Of a DNA stretch of 64,000 nt, positions 34,105 to 43,461 are shown in pieces. The notes under the pieces are model-generated. The model was not told the origin of the DNA and did not search any database. It saw only the letters and a list, made by a program, of their open reading frames with translations. The position numbers and the translations under genes are program-made. Each line of letters starts with the position of its first letter. Position 1 is the stretch's first letter. This DNA comes from Thiotrichaceae bacterium. GTDB lineage: Bacteria > Pseudomonadota > Gammaproteobacteria > Beggiatoales > Beggiatoaceae. The stretch spans positions 124,001-188,000 of the forward strand of contig JAABRD010000002.1 in the NCBI GenBank assembly GCA_011391085.1, read 5' to 3'.

Positions 34105-36183
34105 ATGAAAAAAATCAGCTTTAAAGCCAGCGTTCTATGGCAATTTACCTTTTTACTACTTTTTACGGTTTTAAGTATCGCCCTCAGTTTTTATTATGGT
34201 TCCAAAAAAATTACCTTGGAAATGGCAGAACAGGTGACTAAACAATTCACCGATAAAGTGATAGAACGCACGATTAACTATCTGAATGTACCAGCTATTC
34301 AAACGAAGCCGTTAAGTGGATTAGCCCAACACCAAAAAAATATTATGGATGTGCATGAGGAATTCTGGAAATACATGTGGGAACAATTGTTGGTGTTACC
34401 TCAAATACAAACTATGTTCATTGCCGATGCCGCCGGCAGTTATATTCAAGTTCGTAGAGAACCTAATCTTGCCACGCGGTTCATTGACCGTTCCATCACG
34501 CCTCCTATAGAAAAATGGTTCTTACGAGATGAGTCCTACAACGTCACGCGCATAGAAAAAGGAGATGCGAGTTTCGACCCACGCACTCGTCCTTGGTATC
34601 AAAATACTCAAACCCAACCGCGCATCTATTGGACCGATGTGTATATCTTCACCACCGCCCAAACCCCAGGGATTTCTGCCACCTACCCCGTATTAGATGA
34701 CACTGGCAAATTGATTGCGGTAACTTGTGTCAATACACCGTTACACAGCCTCTCAGATTTTATTACGGAACAAAAACTCAGTAAACATGGCGTGGTTTTG
34801 ATTGTCAATGGTAAAGGCGAGTTAGTCGCTTATCCCGACAAACGACGTTTGACTCATCGGGATGAGAAGACTGGTCAATGGCGTTTAGTCCATGTGACCG
34901 AGTTGGAGGAACAATGGATTACACGGGCCTATCATAGGTATGTACAGACTCGGGAGGAAAAGTTCTCTATTCGTAGCGACGGTAAAAATTATCTTGTCAA
35001 CATTGCTTCCTTTCCCGATTCATTCATCTCGGATTGGCGGATTCTGGTCGTCATTCCCAAAGAAGATTTGTTAAGTTCTGTGTACGACCTCTTCTGGCAA
35101 GTGGGTTTTGTGTCTCTAGGAATCTTTGGAATTTCTATTATCCTCGTCTATTTTTTTGCAGTTAAAGTGACTCAACCCATTACCCAGTTAGCCATTGAAA
35201 CGGAGAAAATTAAGAATCTACATTTGGATGAGGTCCGGTCCGTACAATCGGGTATTAAAGAAATTGATATGATGAATAGGACGTTAATCTCTACCACGCA
35301 AAGTCTCCATTCCTTCCGTAAATATGTCCCCGCAGACCTAGTTCGCCAGCTTATCCAACTGGGTCAAGAAGCGAAGTTAGGGGGAGAAGAAGCGGAGTTA
35401 ACCATCATGTTTTCCGATATTCAGGGTTTCACCAGCATTTCGGAAGACTTGCCGGCGCAAAAATTGATGTTGCATCTCTCCGAATATTTGGAAAACCTGA
35501 CCCATATCATCATGCAAGAACATGGTACGATTGACAAATATATTGGTGATGGTATCATGGCGTTCTGGGGGGCGCCAGTGAAATTACCCAATGCGACATA
35601 CTGTGCCTGTAAGGCTGTGTTAGCTTGCCAGAAGAGATTGCAAGACCTCAATATCAAGTGGTCACAAGAAGGTAAACCTGAGTTACATACCCGGATAGGA
35701 TTGCATACGGGTAACACGGTGGTAGGCAATTTGGGTTCGGATGACCGCATGAATTACACTATTATTGGCGATAGCGTGAACCTGGCGTCGCGTTTAGAAG
35801 GGGCCAACAAGTTGTACGGAACTAATATTATCATCAGTGAAGCCACCTATCAACAAGTTGCTAAACAATTTCATTGTCGCCTGTTAGATATTGTGGCAGT
35901 GAAAGGTAAACGGGTCAGTGTGAAGATTTACGAATTAATAGCGGAGAAAACGACACCGTTACCAGAGGAGATGCAACAATTTTGTGCTGAGTATGCCGAG
36001 GGTTTAGAGGCTTACTTACGACAAGATTGGGGCACTGCGTTGGCGATATTTAAGGAGTTGCAAAAGCGTTTTCCAACCGACGAATCGGTTCAACTCTTTA
36101 TTTCACGTTGCCATAAGTTCCAACACTCTCCTGATAAATTGCCACCAGATTGGAATGGAGTGGCGACGTTGGAAGATAAGTAG
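34105..36183 (+). CDS. membrane sensor adenylate/guanylate cyclase (dCache-HAMP-class III cyclase)
   Basis: The 692-residue product has a membrane helix (~10-32) and a periplasmic dCache-like sensor (~35-325) with the typical DPRTRPWYQNT. A second helix (~338-358) is followed by HAMP (~360-410) and a class III cyclase domain (~425-600). The catalytic elements are visible: metal Asp in MFSDIQGFTS (about 438), KYIGDGIMAFWGAP (Asp about 482) and the NYTIIGDSVNLASRLEG loop. A single TPR-like unit ends the protein. It should turn an extracytoplasmic small-molecule signal into a cyclic nucleotide; cAMP versus cGMP cannot be told from what I see. The ATG at 34105 is preferred over TTG 34084. Confidence 0.88.
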   Translation: MKKISFKASVLWQFTFLLLFTVLSIALSFYYGSKKITLEMAEQVTKQFTDKVIERTINYLNVPAIQTKPLSGLAQHQKNIMDVHEEFWKYMWEQLLVLPQIQTMFIADAAGSYIQVRREPNLATRFIDRSITPPIEKWFLRDESYNVTRIEKGDASFDPRTRPWYQNTQTQPRIYWTDVYIFTTAQTPGISATYPVLDDTGKLIAVTCVNTPLHSLSDFITEQKLSKHGVVLIVNGKGELVAYPDKRRLTHRDEKTGQWRLVHVTELEEQWITRAYHRYVQTREEKFSIRSDGKNYLVNIASFPDSFISDWRILVVIPKEDLLSSVYDLFWQVGFVSLGIFGISIILVYFFAVKVTQPITQLAIETEKIKNLHLDEVRSVQSGIKEIDMMNRTLISTTQSLHSFRKYVPADLVRQLIQLGQEAKLGGEEAELTIMFSDIQGFTSISEDLPAQKLMLHLSEYLENLTHIIMQEHGTIDKYIGDGIMAFWGAPVKLPNATYCACKAVLACQKRLQDLNIKWSQEGKPELHTRIGLHTGNTVVGNLGSDDRMNYTIIGDSVNLASRLEGANKLYGTNIIISEATYQQVAKQFHCRLLDIVAVKGKRVSVKIYELIAEKTTPLPEEMQQFCAEYAEGLEAYLRQDWGTALAIFKELQKRFPTDESVQLFISRCHKFQHSPDKLPPDWNGVATLEDK

Positions 36184-36186
36184 GAT

Positions 36187-36256
36187 AGAAGTGCAATAAT
36201 TTTTATTGCGCTCCAGAGAAAATCGTACAGATTTAAAGGAATATTACTATAAGTAC
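36187..36256. repeat. short dispersed element, inverted copy of 8487-8548
   Basis: GTGCAATAATTTTTATTGCG, CTCCAGAG, GTACAGATTTA and AGGAATATTACTATA appear in the reverse order and strand of the 8487 element. Confidence 0.65.
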
Positions 36257-36354
36257 TGAAGCAGTAATTTTGCGGTATTTTCCCTCACCCCCGACCCCTC
36301 TCCCAGAGGGAGAGGGGCGAAACAAAATACGAGAAAATTTCTGCTTCAGTACTT
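36251..36354. terminator. nested inverted repeat between cyclase and NTPase genes
   Basis: The outer arms AAGTACTGAAGCAGTAATTT (36251) and the complement ending CTGCTTCAGTACTT (36354) enclose CCCCTCTCCC/GGGAGAGGGG. The structure could end cyclase transcription; it directly precedes the NTPase gene. Confidence 0.6.
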
Positions 36355-36367
36355 AGAATACCGCCAG

Positions 36368-36919
36368 ATGAAATTAGGACTCACAGGTTCACACCGTACC
36401 GGCAAAACCAGTTTAGCCCAAATGATTGCTAATCAAACGGGTCTACCCTTTCTTAAAACTAGCACCAGTCAAGTGTTTCAACAACATGGTTTAGACCCCG
36501 CGACCCCGCTGAAGTTTAACACTCGTTTGCACATTCAACAACAAGTCTTAACAGCGGCGGTAGAAATCTGGCAAACCGCACCAAAGGCGTTTGTGACAGA
36601 TCGGACGCCTATCGATTTTATGGCTTACACGTTAGCAGATATTCAAGGAAATACAGAGGTTGATTTTGTTCAATTAGAGTCTTATCTGATGCAATGTTTT
36701 GACGTGACTCGTCAATTTTTCACGCAGTTAGTGATCATTCAACCTGCGATTCCGTTGGTGTATGAACCAGGGAAAGCGGCGTTGAATAAGGCTTATATGG
36801 AACATCTCAACACGATTATTTTAGGTTTATGTCATGACGAACGTTTACATTGCCCTGTCAACGTGTTAAACCGAAAGAAAGTGAAAATGGAGGAACGGGT
36901 GTATGAAATATTGAAGTGA
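36368..36919 (+). CDS. P-loop NTPase/kinase-like protein (AAA_28-like)
   Basis: The 183-residue product begins directly with a Walker A motif, GLTGSHRTGKTSLA (P-loop at 7-15). TDRTPIDFMAY follows, a Walker-B/lid region typical of the small ATPase/nucleoside-kinase-like group (AAA_28 and NadR-type kinases). The fold is a short nucleotide kinase-like Rossmann core; the substrate is unknown. The start ATG lies at the end of an inverted repeat with no ribosome-binding site visible. It converges on the MFS gene with only 21 bp between the stop codons. Confidence 0.7.
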   Translation: MKLGLTGSHRTGKTSLAQMIANQTGLPFLKTSTSQVFQQHGLDPATPLKFNTRLHIQQQVLTAAVEIWQTAPKAFVTDRTPIDFMAYTLADIQGNTEVDFVQLESYLMQCFDVTRQFFTQLVIIQPAIPLVYEPGKAALNKAYMEHLNTIILGLCHDERLHCPVNVLNRKKVKMEERVYEILK

Positions 36920-36940
36920 CGCCAGGACCAGGTTGCGAAA

Positions 36941-39421
36941 CTATACCTTGCGGGACAAGAACTGAAATAATCCAGCACTGGCAATCATCACCAAACCAAA
37001 TAAGGCCAACCCTAACGTGCTTTGATGACTGAAGATGAATAATTGGCTAACGATCATTGGTCCCAAAATGTGGCCGCCGCGTTCCAAAAAAGTGTAAGTG
37101 GCACTGATGGACTTGCTACCATAGCGTTTGGCCACCTCCGTTTTGTTAATATGCGTTAATACCGGTGCAGTTGACATTCCATTGGAAATGCCGGCGAGAA
37201 TTAGAAACAAAAAAATCAGATAATCTTCAAAGTGCAGGAGTCCCTGATTCACGATAATTTCATTGAAGTTGAAAGTCATCCAATTTAACCAGGGTGCCCC
37301 TGGCAAATATTCTCCCATCCACAGACTGGCACCTAGCATTCCTAACATGAGGATTCCTATTCCACCCACGATGGAACTCAATGACAGGGTGTTACGAGTT
37401 TCTCCCCATTTGTCGATAAGACGAGAAATATAATGAGTAATGATGGAGGAGGAGATATAAAATAGCATCAGTCCTAACCCAATGTCTTCACTGGCAAAAC
37501 CGCGGTTTGATAACACCAAGGGCACGGCAAACATGACGACGCCGGCGATGGCGATTTTGGAAGTTAAACCAATGAAGGTTAGCGTATTCATAAATTCAAA
37601 ATCGCGGAAGACTCGCATAAATTGAAGTAACGAGACCGTTTCGGTACCCTTCCCTTGCGGGTTCTGAGTAATCTCTTCCACATTTGGCACCAGGGCCCAT
37701 AAATAAATGGTTGCCAACAGAGTTAACAGAGAAGCAATCATAAACAATGTGTGATAAGAGAGATAGACAAAGAGTAACGCCCCTATTGAAGTGCCAGCAA
37801 TCATACCGGCATTTCGGCCCGTCACTTTTACAGCCCCGCCTTGGGTTTGTTTATCTTTGGGAGTGATGGCCAGAATATAAGATTGCAAGCCAATCAGGAA
37901 GACGCCTTGACCAATGCCAGAAAACACTCTACTGAGGGTCATTATCCAAAAATCCTCGGTACTGGCAAGCAACGTCAAACCTATCATTTCGGCAATGAAA
38001 CCGGCGGCCAACAATTTTTTGAGATTCCCTTTTTCAGCATAGTAACCGGCGGGAATGAGGACTAGGGCAAAACAGGTGTAGAATAGACTGAATGGTAAAC
38101 TGGCGGTGGCAAATGCGGAACCCGATTGTTCGGCCATACTGGTCGCCAATTGGGGCAGAAATGATACCGATAAAGCACTGACGAACACAATGAGGAAATA
38201 GGCCGGCTTGATTAACCGTAACCCAATTTGGAAATTGTTGTCTTCATGATTGCCAGGATGTGGGTTTGGATCGGAGATTACGATTTTTCCAGACTCACGT
38301 TTTTTGCGTATCGTCAACAATGCAGTCCCCGCGTCTAGGAAGATAAAGGAGATAAAACCGCACGCGACAAAGAGGACAATGAATGCTTTCGCACTACTCC
38401 AAATGGCACTCATCACGACTTTAATCGGGATACTGACAGCGACCCGGAAAGTCTGGTTTTGTTGAGAAGTTGACAGTGGTACGATATACTCGAAGCTGTC
38501 AGGTGACGCCTGATAGAAGTTGCCAATCTCTTGTGTATCGGTATGATAAACGACTAAATCATCTCTGGTCAAGGCAATCTGATTAATATGCGGATTATTC
38601 TTTTTGTAATCTTGAAAGGCTTCATTGATTCCACTGAGGTCATCAATGCGCAAATTTAACTCTAAAACTGCTGACAACCTCTGCGCCATCGAGTTAGACA
38701 ACGCCTTGGTGCTGGCCCGCGCCCCGGATTCGTAAGTGTTAAAAATCACCACCGAAATGAAGACTGACATCACGATAAATTCAATGATGTAAGTGGTTTT
38801 CAAAAACCGTTCTCTCGTTTTAGGTCGGGCAAAGTAAATCTCATAAACAATAATCAGTAAAATAAAAATCAGAGTCAGTGTCAGAAACGCATAAGACACT
38901 CTCTTAAATTGTTCGTCTAAAACGTGAAACAAGTCCTGCTTTTGAGACTCGATAGCCACCTGGCCTACTACCCCAAAACGGGTATCCAGGGGTAGAATCA
39001 CGCGGAGGCTGTCCACCGATTCTTCAACTGTCTTGTTGCCATCGAGTTTAAACAGACTCGCTTGGTATTGGCGGGCTACCAAGGTTTTCTTCAACTGTTC
39101 CAGAGAAGTATTTCTTTGTCCACTTAAGAACACTAAATTACCTTTCGTGTCAGTGACTTGAATAGCTTGAATAGTATCATCAGAAAGTAACAATCTTTCA
39201 CTTTGACTAGAAAATCCGCTAAATTGTTTGAGAGGCAGACCAGCTTGCAAATAAGGTTCAAAATTATATCTGATAATCTCCCCCTGTGTGGCCAATCTTG
39301 CCAGTTGAAATTGAGTGTACTTACGTTTAGCTTCGCCGTAACCAATAAATTCTAACAGTGCGAAGGTTAAAATCAGAATGATAATGATCGGAAGGCTGAT
39401 AAAAATATTTTTAAGTTTCAT
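36941..39421 (-). CDS. MFS transporter fused to N-terminal extracytoplasmic sensor domains
   Basis: The 826-residue product is about twice the length of a normal MFS carrier. Order: membrane helix (~8-27), extracytoplasmic domain (~30-175) with TIQAIQVTDTKGNLVFLSGQ as in Cache/PAS sensors, helix (~177-195), helix (~214-232), second extracytoplasmic domain (~235-345, with NPHINQIALTRDDLVVYHTD), helix (~346-366), then a 12-helix MFS domain (~400-820). The MFS part has a motif-A-like GYYAEKGNLKK and FSGIGQGVFLIGLQSYI. The architecture is that of a signalling receptor front end joined to a transporter. The substrate is unknown. Confidence 0.8.
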   Translation of the reverse strand: MKLKNIFISLPIIIILILTFALLEFIGYGEAKRKYTQFQLARLATQGEIIRYNFEPYLQAGLPLKQFSGFSSQSERLLLSDDTIQAIQVTDTKGNLVFLSGQRNTSLEQLKKTLVARQYQASLFKLDGNKTVEESVDSLRVILPLDTRFGVVGQVAIESQKQDLFHVLDEQFKRVSYAFLTLTLIFILLIIVYEIYFARPKTRERFLKTTYIIEFIVMSVFISVVIFNTYESGARASTKALSNSMAQRLSAVLELNLRIDDLSGINEAFQDYKKNNPHINQIALTRDDLVVYHTDTQEIGNFYQASPDSFEYIVPLSTSQQNQTFRVAVSIPIKVVMSAIWSSAKAFIVLFVACGFISFIFLDAGTALLTIRKKRESGKIVISDPNPHPGNHEDNNFQIGLRLIKPAYFLIVFVSALSVSFLPQLATSMAEQSGSAFATASLPFSLFYTCFALVLIPAGYYAEKGNLKKLLAAGFIAEMIGLTLLASTEDFWIMTLSRVFSGIGQGVFLIGLQSYILAITPKDKQTQGGAVKVTGRNAGMIAGTSIGALLFVYLSYHTLFMIASLLTLLATIYLWALVPNVEEITQNPQGKGTETVSLLQFMRVFRDFEFMNTLTFIGLTSKIAIAGVVMFAVPLVLSNRGFASEDIGLGLMLFYISSSIITHYISRLIDKWGETRNTLSLSSIVGGIGILMLGMLGASLWMGEYLPGAPWLNWMTFNFNEIIVNQGLLHFEDYLIFLFLILAGISNGMSTAPVLTHINKTEVAKRYGSKSISATYTFLERGGHILGPMIVSQLFIFSHQSTLGLALFGLVMIASAGLFQFLSRKV

Positions 39422-39611
39422 GTTTGGTTTGTAAGAAAATGAGAGATGTCGGTTTTCCCAATGCTGTTGCCACCCGATCCCGATGGACTGGAGGCTTCAG
39501 CCGTAGGGTGGCAATGGCTACCGGCTGAAGCCTCTAGTCCACCGGTGCAGAACCACATTGGTGGACTAGAGGCTTCAGCCGGAGGGTGGCGGTTGCTACT
39601 TGAAGTCAGTT
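39422..39611. repeat. GGACTAGAGGCTTCAGCCGG hairpin
   Basis: Three units lie here: GGACTGGAGGCTTCAGCCGT at about 39484, its inverse ending CTCTAGTCCACC at about 39542, and GGTGGACTAGAGGCTTCAGC at about 39561. They separate the FimV/ABC fusion gene from the MFS gene upstream region. Confidence 0.7.
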
Positions 39612-41186
39612 CTACTTTTGCTTCATGACATCATGCCCAAACGCCCGCACCGGTTTCCCCGTGTAATCATAAATGAAAGATGCACTTTCAAACAACTGGA
39701 AAGGAATTTTTAAACCAATTTTCCGCGCTATTTGAAAATTGATAGCAATGTCTGGAGGAGTAATTACACCGACTTTCAATTTACCTGCTTGGGCTTGTCC
39801 TTTCAGAATTTTTACAGCATAGAGACTGGCTAAATGCGCATTGTTGCGCCGGTCAATGCCAATGGCCATCACGGCACTGTCGGCATTGTCGGTCACAATA
39901 TTCGGAATGGAACCTAGCACTGGCACTTTGCCTGCCGTGGTTGCCACCGTAGCCATGTTCGAGAAGACCAAGGTACTGCTGGTCACCCAGAAAACGCTAT
40001 GTTTCAAATCCGCATCCGTCTGTCGCATGGTGATAATGGCTTCCAAAATCTGTTTGCGTAATTCCTCCACCGCAGTCTCCTTGGAAGTCACTTCTACGTT
40101 GATAACCTTGATGTTCATTTGACGCAATTGTTCTTGAGTCGGGATGACTTCCGTGGCTACCACTTGTGCATGATTACGGTCATATAAAATTCCCAAATTT
40201 TTGAGACCAGGAATTAAATCCATCAAATAATTGACTTGCACATCAATCGGCACATTTAGGGAAGTATATGCAATGTTGGTTCCACTGCCGTTTTCATAAT
40301 CTGCCACTTGATGCAACAACACAGGATCCTTATTGGTGCAAGTCACCACGGGAATGTTGCCACCGTTATAAAATTCATGGAGAAAAGCGGCAGATTCGGA
40401 CCCCATCGAAAAAATCAAGTCCATGTTTTCCCGTTCTGCGAGTTGCACCGCAGCTTTGCCCAGTGCATTGTCTTTATTGAAGTGAATTAAAGTGATTTCT
40501 GCATAAATGCCTTCATCATATAGCACCTGTAATAATTTAGAACTGGCTAAACTATAACTATCTGAAGGTTTGGGAATCAAACCTAGAATTTTTTTCGGTG
40601 GCAACTCTGACGTTCTCTGCCATTGCGGAAAAATTTTCATCACCTCTGGTCGGGCTGGCAAAATGTTGGCTTGCCAATTTTGCAAGACCTGTTTTTCCAA
40701 TTCCAACCAATACAAACTGGTGGTATCTTCTGCCGTTTTATTGGCAACCGGAGGAAAGGATGGTGACACGGAGGACGGCGCCGCGGGAGAAGTGATTACG
40801 GTGGTAAGACACCGTAATTTTTTCCCACTTTGCGAAGCCTGCTTCCATTCTTGGGTTTGTCGTTGTAATTCGGCAAGTGCTTCCGCCGGTGGAATCGTGG
40901 CAATTTCTGATAAAGTAGGCAAATTTAATGACACCTCCATTTTTAACGAATTGAAATTGCATGGTCGAGAAAACGCTTGTAGATTGGTACGCCATAAAGC
41001 CATCAACACTTGTGGAAGACTAACGCTTTTATCGGGGCGTACTTCTTTAGCAATGTTCCATAATGCCTGACCATTTTTTATGGGTCCATATTTTGGGGGA
41101 GGCACAGGGGGGGCTTGCCCAACGGCAATGACTAAATTGTTAAACAAGCAAAGAGTAAGTAGGGTCCATAATCGGATTTGTGTCAT
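39612..41186 (-). CDS. FimV-domain/ABC-type substrate-binding protein fusion
   Basis: The 524-residue product has a signal peptide (MTQIRLWTLLTLCLFNNLVI, cleavage near VGQA). A FimV N-terminal-type domain (~33-115) follows, with YGPIKNGQALWNIAKEVRPD, SVSLPQVLMALWRTNLQAF and LNLPTLSEI, ending in a W..A linker helix. A linker then leads to a periplasmic binding protein of the ABC_sub_bind/TrpX kind (~200-515) with KKILGLIPKPSDS, DLIFSMGSESAAF, IPVVTCTNKDP and GILYDRNHAQV. FimV domains normally occur in the polar hub protein and pair with peptidoglycan-related functions. A fusion to a solute-binding protein would position ligand sensing or uptake at the wall. No permease gene lies beside it. Confidence 0.8.
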   Translation of the reverse strand: MTQIRLWTLLTLCLFNNLVIAVGQAPPVPPPKYGPIKNGQALWNIAKEVRPDKSVSLPQVLMALWRTNLQAFSRPCNFNSLKMEVSLNLPTLSEIATIPPAEALAELQRQTQEWKQASQSGKKLRCLTTVITSPAAPSSVSPSFPPVANKTAEDTTSLYWLELEKQVLQNWQANILPARPEVMKIFPQWQRTSELPPKKILGLIPKPSDSYSLASSKLLQVLYDEGIYAEITLIHFNKDNALGKAAVQLAERENMDLIFSMGSESAAFLHEFYNGGNIPVVTCTNKDPVLLHQVADYENGSGTNIAYTSLNVPIDVQVNYLMDLIPGLKNLGILYDRNHAQVVATEVIPTQEQLRQMNIKVINVEVTSKETAVEELRKQILEAIITMRQTDADLKHSVFWVTSSTLVFSNMATVATTAGKVPVLGSIPNIVTDNADSAVMAIGIDRRNNAHLASLYAVKILKGQAQAGKLKVGVITPPDIAINFQIARKIGLKIPFQLFESASFIYDYTGKPVRAFGHDVMKQK

Positions 41187-41337
41187 GGTAATATTCTCTA
41201 GTGATGAAATAGTGAAATTATATAGTAATATTCCTTCTCATTTGTACCCCCCTAACCCCCCGCACGCGGGGGGTTGGGGGGGCTACAAGAGTAGAGGAAT
41301 ATCACTATAAAAGAGTTGCAAGATAATTACAAACTTG
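41187..41337. repeat. small inverted-repeat element with C-rich hairpin
   Basis: TATAGTAATATTCCTTCT at 41221 and the inverse AGGAATATCACTATA at about 41297-41311 enclose a hairpin CCCCCCTAACCCCCCGC / GGGGGGTTGGGGGGG. It looks like a second small element, adjacent to the MITE at 41338. This region and the following MITE make up most of the 529-bp gap before the OPT gene. Confidence 0.6.
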
Positions 41338-41502
41338 GGTAGTGATGCAATGTGGGTGAAATGTCTGAACTCTGATTAGAATGATTTTCAGATGGACTCT
41401 GATTAGTCAAGCCTCCTTTCATAGCCTTCATTTAATCATCTCAATCACAGTTCAAGACCTAAGAGAAACCGCACGATATTTCACCCAGATTGCATCACTA
41501 CC
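41338..41502. mobile_element. MITE-like element with 8-bp target duplication
   Basis: The 165-bp element has terminal inverted repeats GGTAGTGATGCAATGTGGGT / GGTAGTGATGCAATCTGGGT (the right end read in reverse complement), continuing TGAAAT.TC on both sides. Perfect 8-bp direct repeats CAAACTTG flank it at 41330-41337 and 41503-41510. It carries no transposase gene. The remaining 41511-41715, AT-rich with GAAAAAATTTGAAAAAATCC, leads into the OPT gene and should hold its promoter. Confidence 0.88.
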
Positions 41503-41715
41503 CAAACTTGGAAGAATGATTCAGGGGATCAACCGCTTTTAAAAGCAGTCTCTCTACGGGTTGCCAATCCTTATAAGGTAGTCAAGTAACCAATTATATG
41601 AATTTTAGATAAAAAATAACGTGCGACAAAAACAACTTTTTGAAAAAATTTGAAAAAATCCGTTACCTCTATTATAATTCATCTTCTTTATTTTAACCTA
41701 TGAAGGATGACCTAA

Positions 41716-43461
41716 GTGCTTAATCCCCCTAATCATCAGCCCTATCGTGAATTAACCCTAGCAGCAGTGCTATTAGGCATCTTCCAAGGCGCCATTCTTA
41801 ACGTTGCGTTTGCCTATAGTGCCCTCAAGCTAGGTTTCTCTATGGGGGCCTCCCCTATTGCGGCCATCCTCGGCTATGTATTTTTACGTGGTCTGTTACG
41901 CAAGGGCACCATTGTAGAAAACAATATCAATCAAAGTATTGCCTCTGGTATCGCATCTGCTGGAACAGGGGTTGTATTTGTTCTGCCCGCAATATTTTTG
42001 CTGAGTGTCCAACCCTCAAACTCCTTTACTTTTTCTTTTTGGCCATTGCTGATCGCCGGAATTGGCGGCGCCGTCTTAGGCGTTGTGTTACTCATTCCTT
42101 TACGCAAACAACTGATTGAAATAGAACGTTTACGATTTCCTTCCGGGGTAGCAGTAGCGACAATTATTCAATCCGGTGCGGCTGGTATAGGAAAAGCCAA
42201 ATTGTTAGGTATCGGCTTCTTAATCAGTGCCATCTGGAAAATGTTGATGCTGTTAGGATGGTTGGATTATCCAGGCATCCTCGAAAATGAGGAACTGAAT
42301 TTAAGTTTTGGATTCCTCCCAGCTTATGTGGCACCTGCCTTGTACTTATCACCCATGAACTTTGCCGCAGGATTACTGGCAGGTAGCGCAGGGTTGCCAT
42401 TTTTATTCGGTGGTATCTTAGCCTGGTGGATAATTTCTCCCGTCTCCGTCTTCTCCGGTTGGATACCCACCGCGACAGAAGGTTTGGTATTGACCGATTT
42501 TATCTATAATCAGATGTTGCGTCCGTTAGGAATTGGTATTCTCCTGGGGGCCGCTTTGATGGAAGTAATCGTCAATTTTCCTGTTATCAAAAATGCCATG
42601 GTTAGTCTAGCGTTTACCACCCGCAACAAAATGACTGATGTCACTCGCGATGAGATGCCTATGTGGGTACTGTTAGTCAGTGGCGGAATGGCAGTGTTGT
42701 TCTTTTTCACCGCGGCCCTTCTCACCCCTGGGGTACTTTTGCCACAAGCCCTTCTTACCGCGGTGCTAGGTACTCTTTGGTTAGGCTTGGCAGGTCTGGT
42801 GGTTGCCCAAACCACCGGTCTCACTGACATCTCCCCAGTCTCTGGCATCGCCTTGATTTCGGTGGCCATCATGATGATATTACTGAATGGCAACATCATG
42901 GCCTCTTTGATTCTAGCCTTAACGGTGGCAGTGGCTATCAGTCAAAGTGCAGACATGATGGAAGACTTGAAGACGGGATTTTTAGTGGGCAGTCGTCCCG
43001 TTTTACAACAACTGGTGCAAATCAGCATTTCTTGGATAGGCGTGATTTTCACTTTTATGGTAGTATATGTTCTGTGGACCCATGGTCAGGCAGGTCAACA
43101 CGGATTTGGTCCCAACACGCCTCTTCCAGCCCCCCAAGCGGCCACGTTAACCAGTATTGTGGAAGCCGTCAAAAATTCCTCCATGCCCACCGACAAATTT
43201 TTATTAGGAGGCATCGTTGGACTCCTACTGGGCATTGCGCCTGTGTCAGGTTTAGGCGTTTTAATGGGACTGGCCATGTATTTGCCATTTTCCATCACGT
43301 TAGGCTATGGACTTGGTTGTTTAGCGCAAATGGTTCTCGTCAAACATAAAGGGGTGGCGTTCACCGAAACCAAAGTCGTACCACTGGCCGCCGGCTTGAT
43401 TATTGGCGAAGCCCTGGTGAGTGTGGGAAATGCTATTTATGAAATTTTGCAATCATCATAA
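41716..43461 (+). CDS. OPT-family oligopeptide/metal-chelate transporter
   Basis: The 581-residue product has about 14 hydrophobic helices through its whole length and OPT-family features: ELTLAAVLLGIFQGAILNVA at the N-terminus, FPSGVAVATIIQSGAAG, and PVSGLGVLMGLAMYLPFS near the end. OPT proteins import oligopeptides or metal-siderophore complexes with protons. The start is a GTG at 41716 with AAGGATGA 8 bp upstream. No ATG in frame lies near, and the residues just after the GTG (LNPPNHQPYRELTLAA) fit the usual N-terminal pattern. The gene appears monocistronic. Confidence 0.88.
   Translation: MLNPPNHQPYRELTLAAVLLGIFQGAILNVAFAYSALKLGFSMGASPIAAILGYVFLRGLLRKGTIVENNINQSIASGIASAGTGVVFVLPAIFLLSVQPSNSFTFSFWPLLIAGIGGAVLGVVLLIPLRKQLIEIERLRFPSGVAVATIIQSGAAGIGKAKLLGIGFLISAIWKMLMLLGWLDYPGILENEELNLSFGFLPAYVAPALYLSPMNFAAGLLAGSAGLPFLFGGILAWWIISPVSVFSGWIPTATEGLVLTDFIYNQMLRPLGIGILLGAALMEVIVNFPVIKNAMVSLAFTTRNKMTDVTRDEMPMWVLLVSGGMAVLFFFTAALLTPGVLLPQALLTAVLGTLWLGLAGLVVAQTTGLTDISPVSGIALISVAIMMILLNGNIMASLILALTVAVAISQSADMMEDLKTGFLVGSRPVLQQLVQISISWIGVIFTFMVVYVLWTHGQAGQHGFGPNTPLPAPQAATLTSIVEAVKNSSMPTDKFLLGGIVGLLLGIAPVSGLGVLMGLAMYLPFSITLGYGLGCLAQMVLVKHKGVAFTETKVVPLAAGLIIGEALVSVGNAIYEILQSS

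Noticed and set aside
41700-41723. seven-codon leader peptide overlapping the OPT start
   Set aside because: ATGAAGGATGACCTAAGTGC is better explained as the ribosome-binding region (AAGGATGA) of the GTG start; no regulatory codon pattern or attenuator follows.
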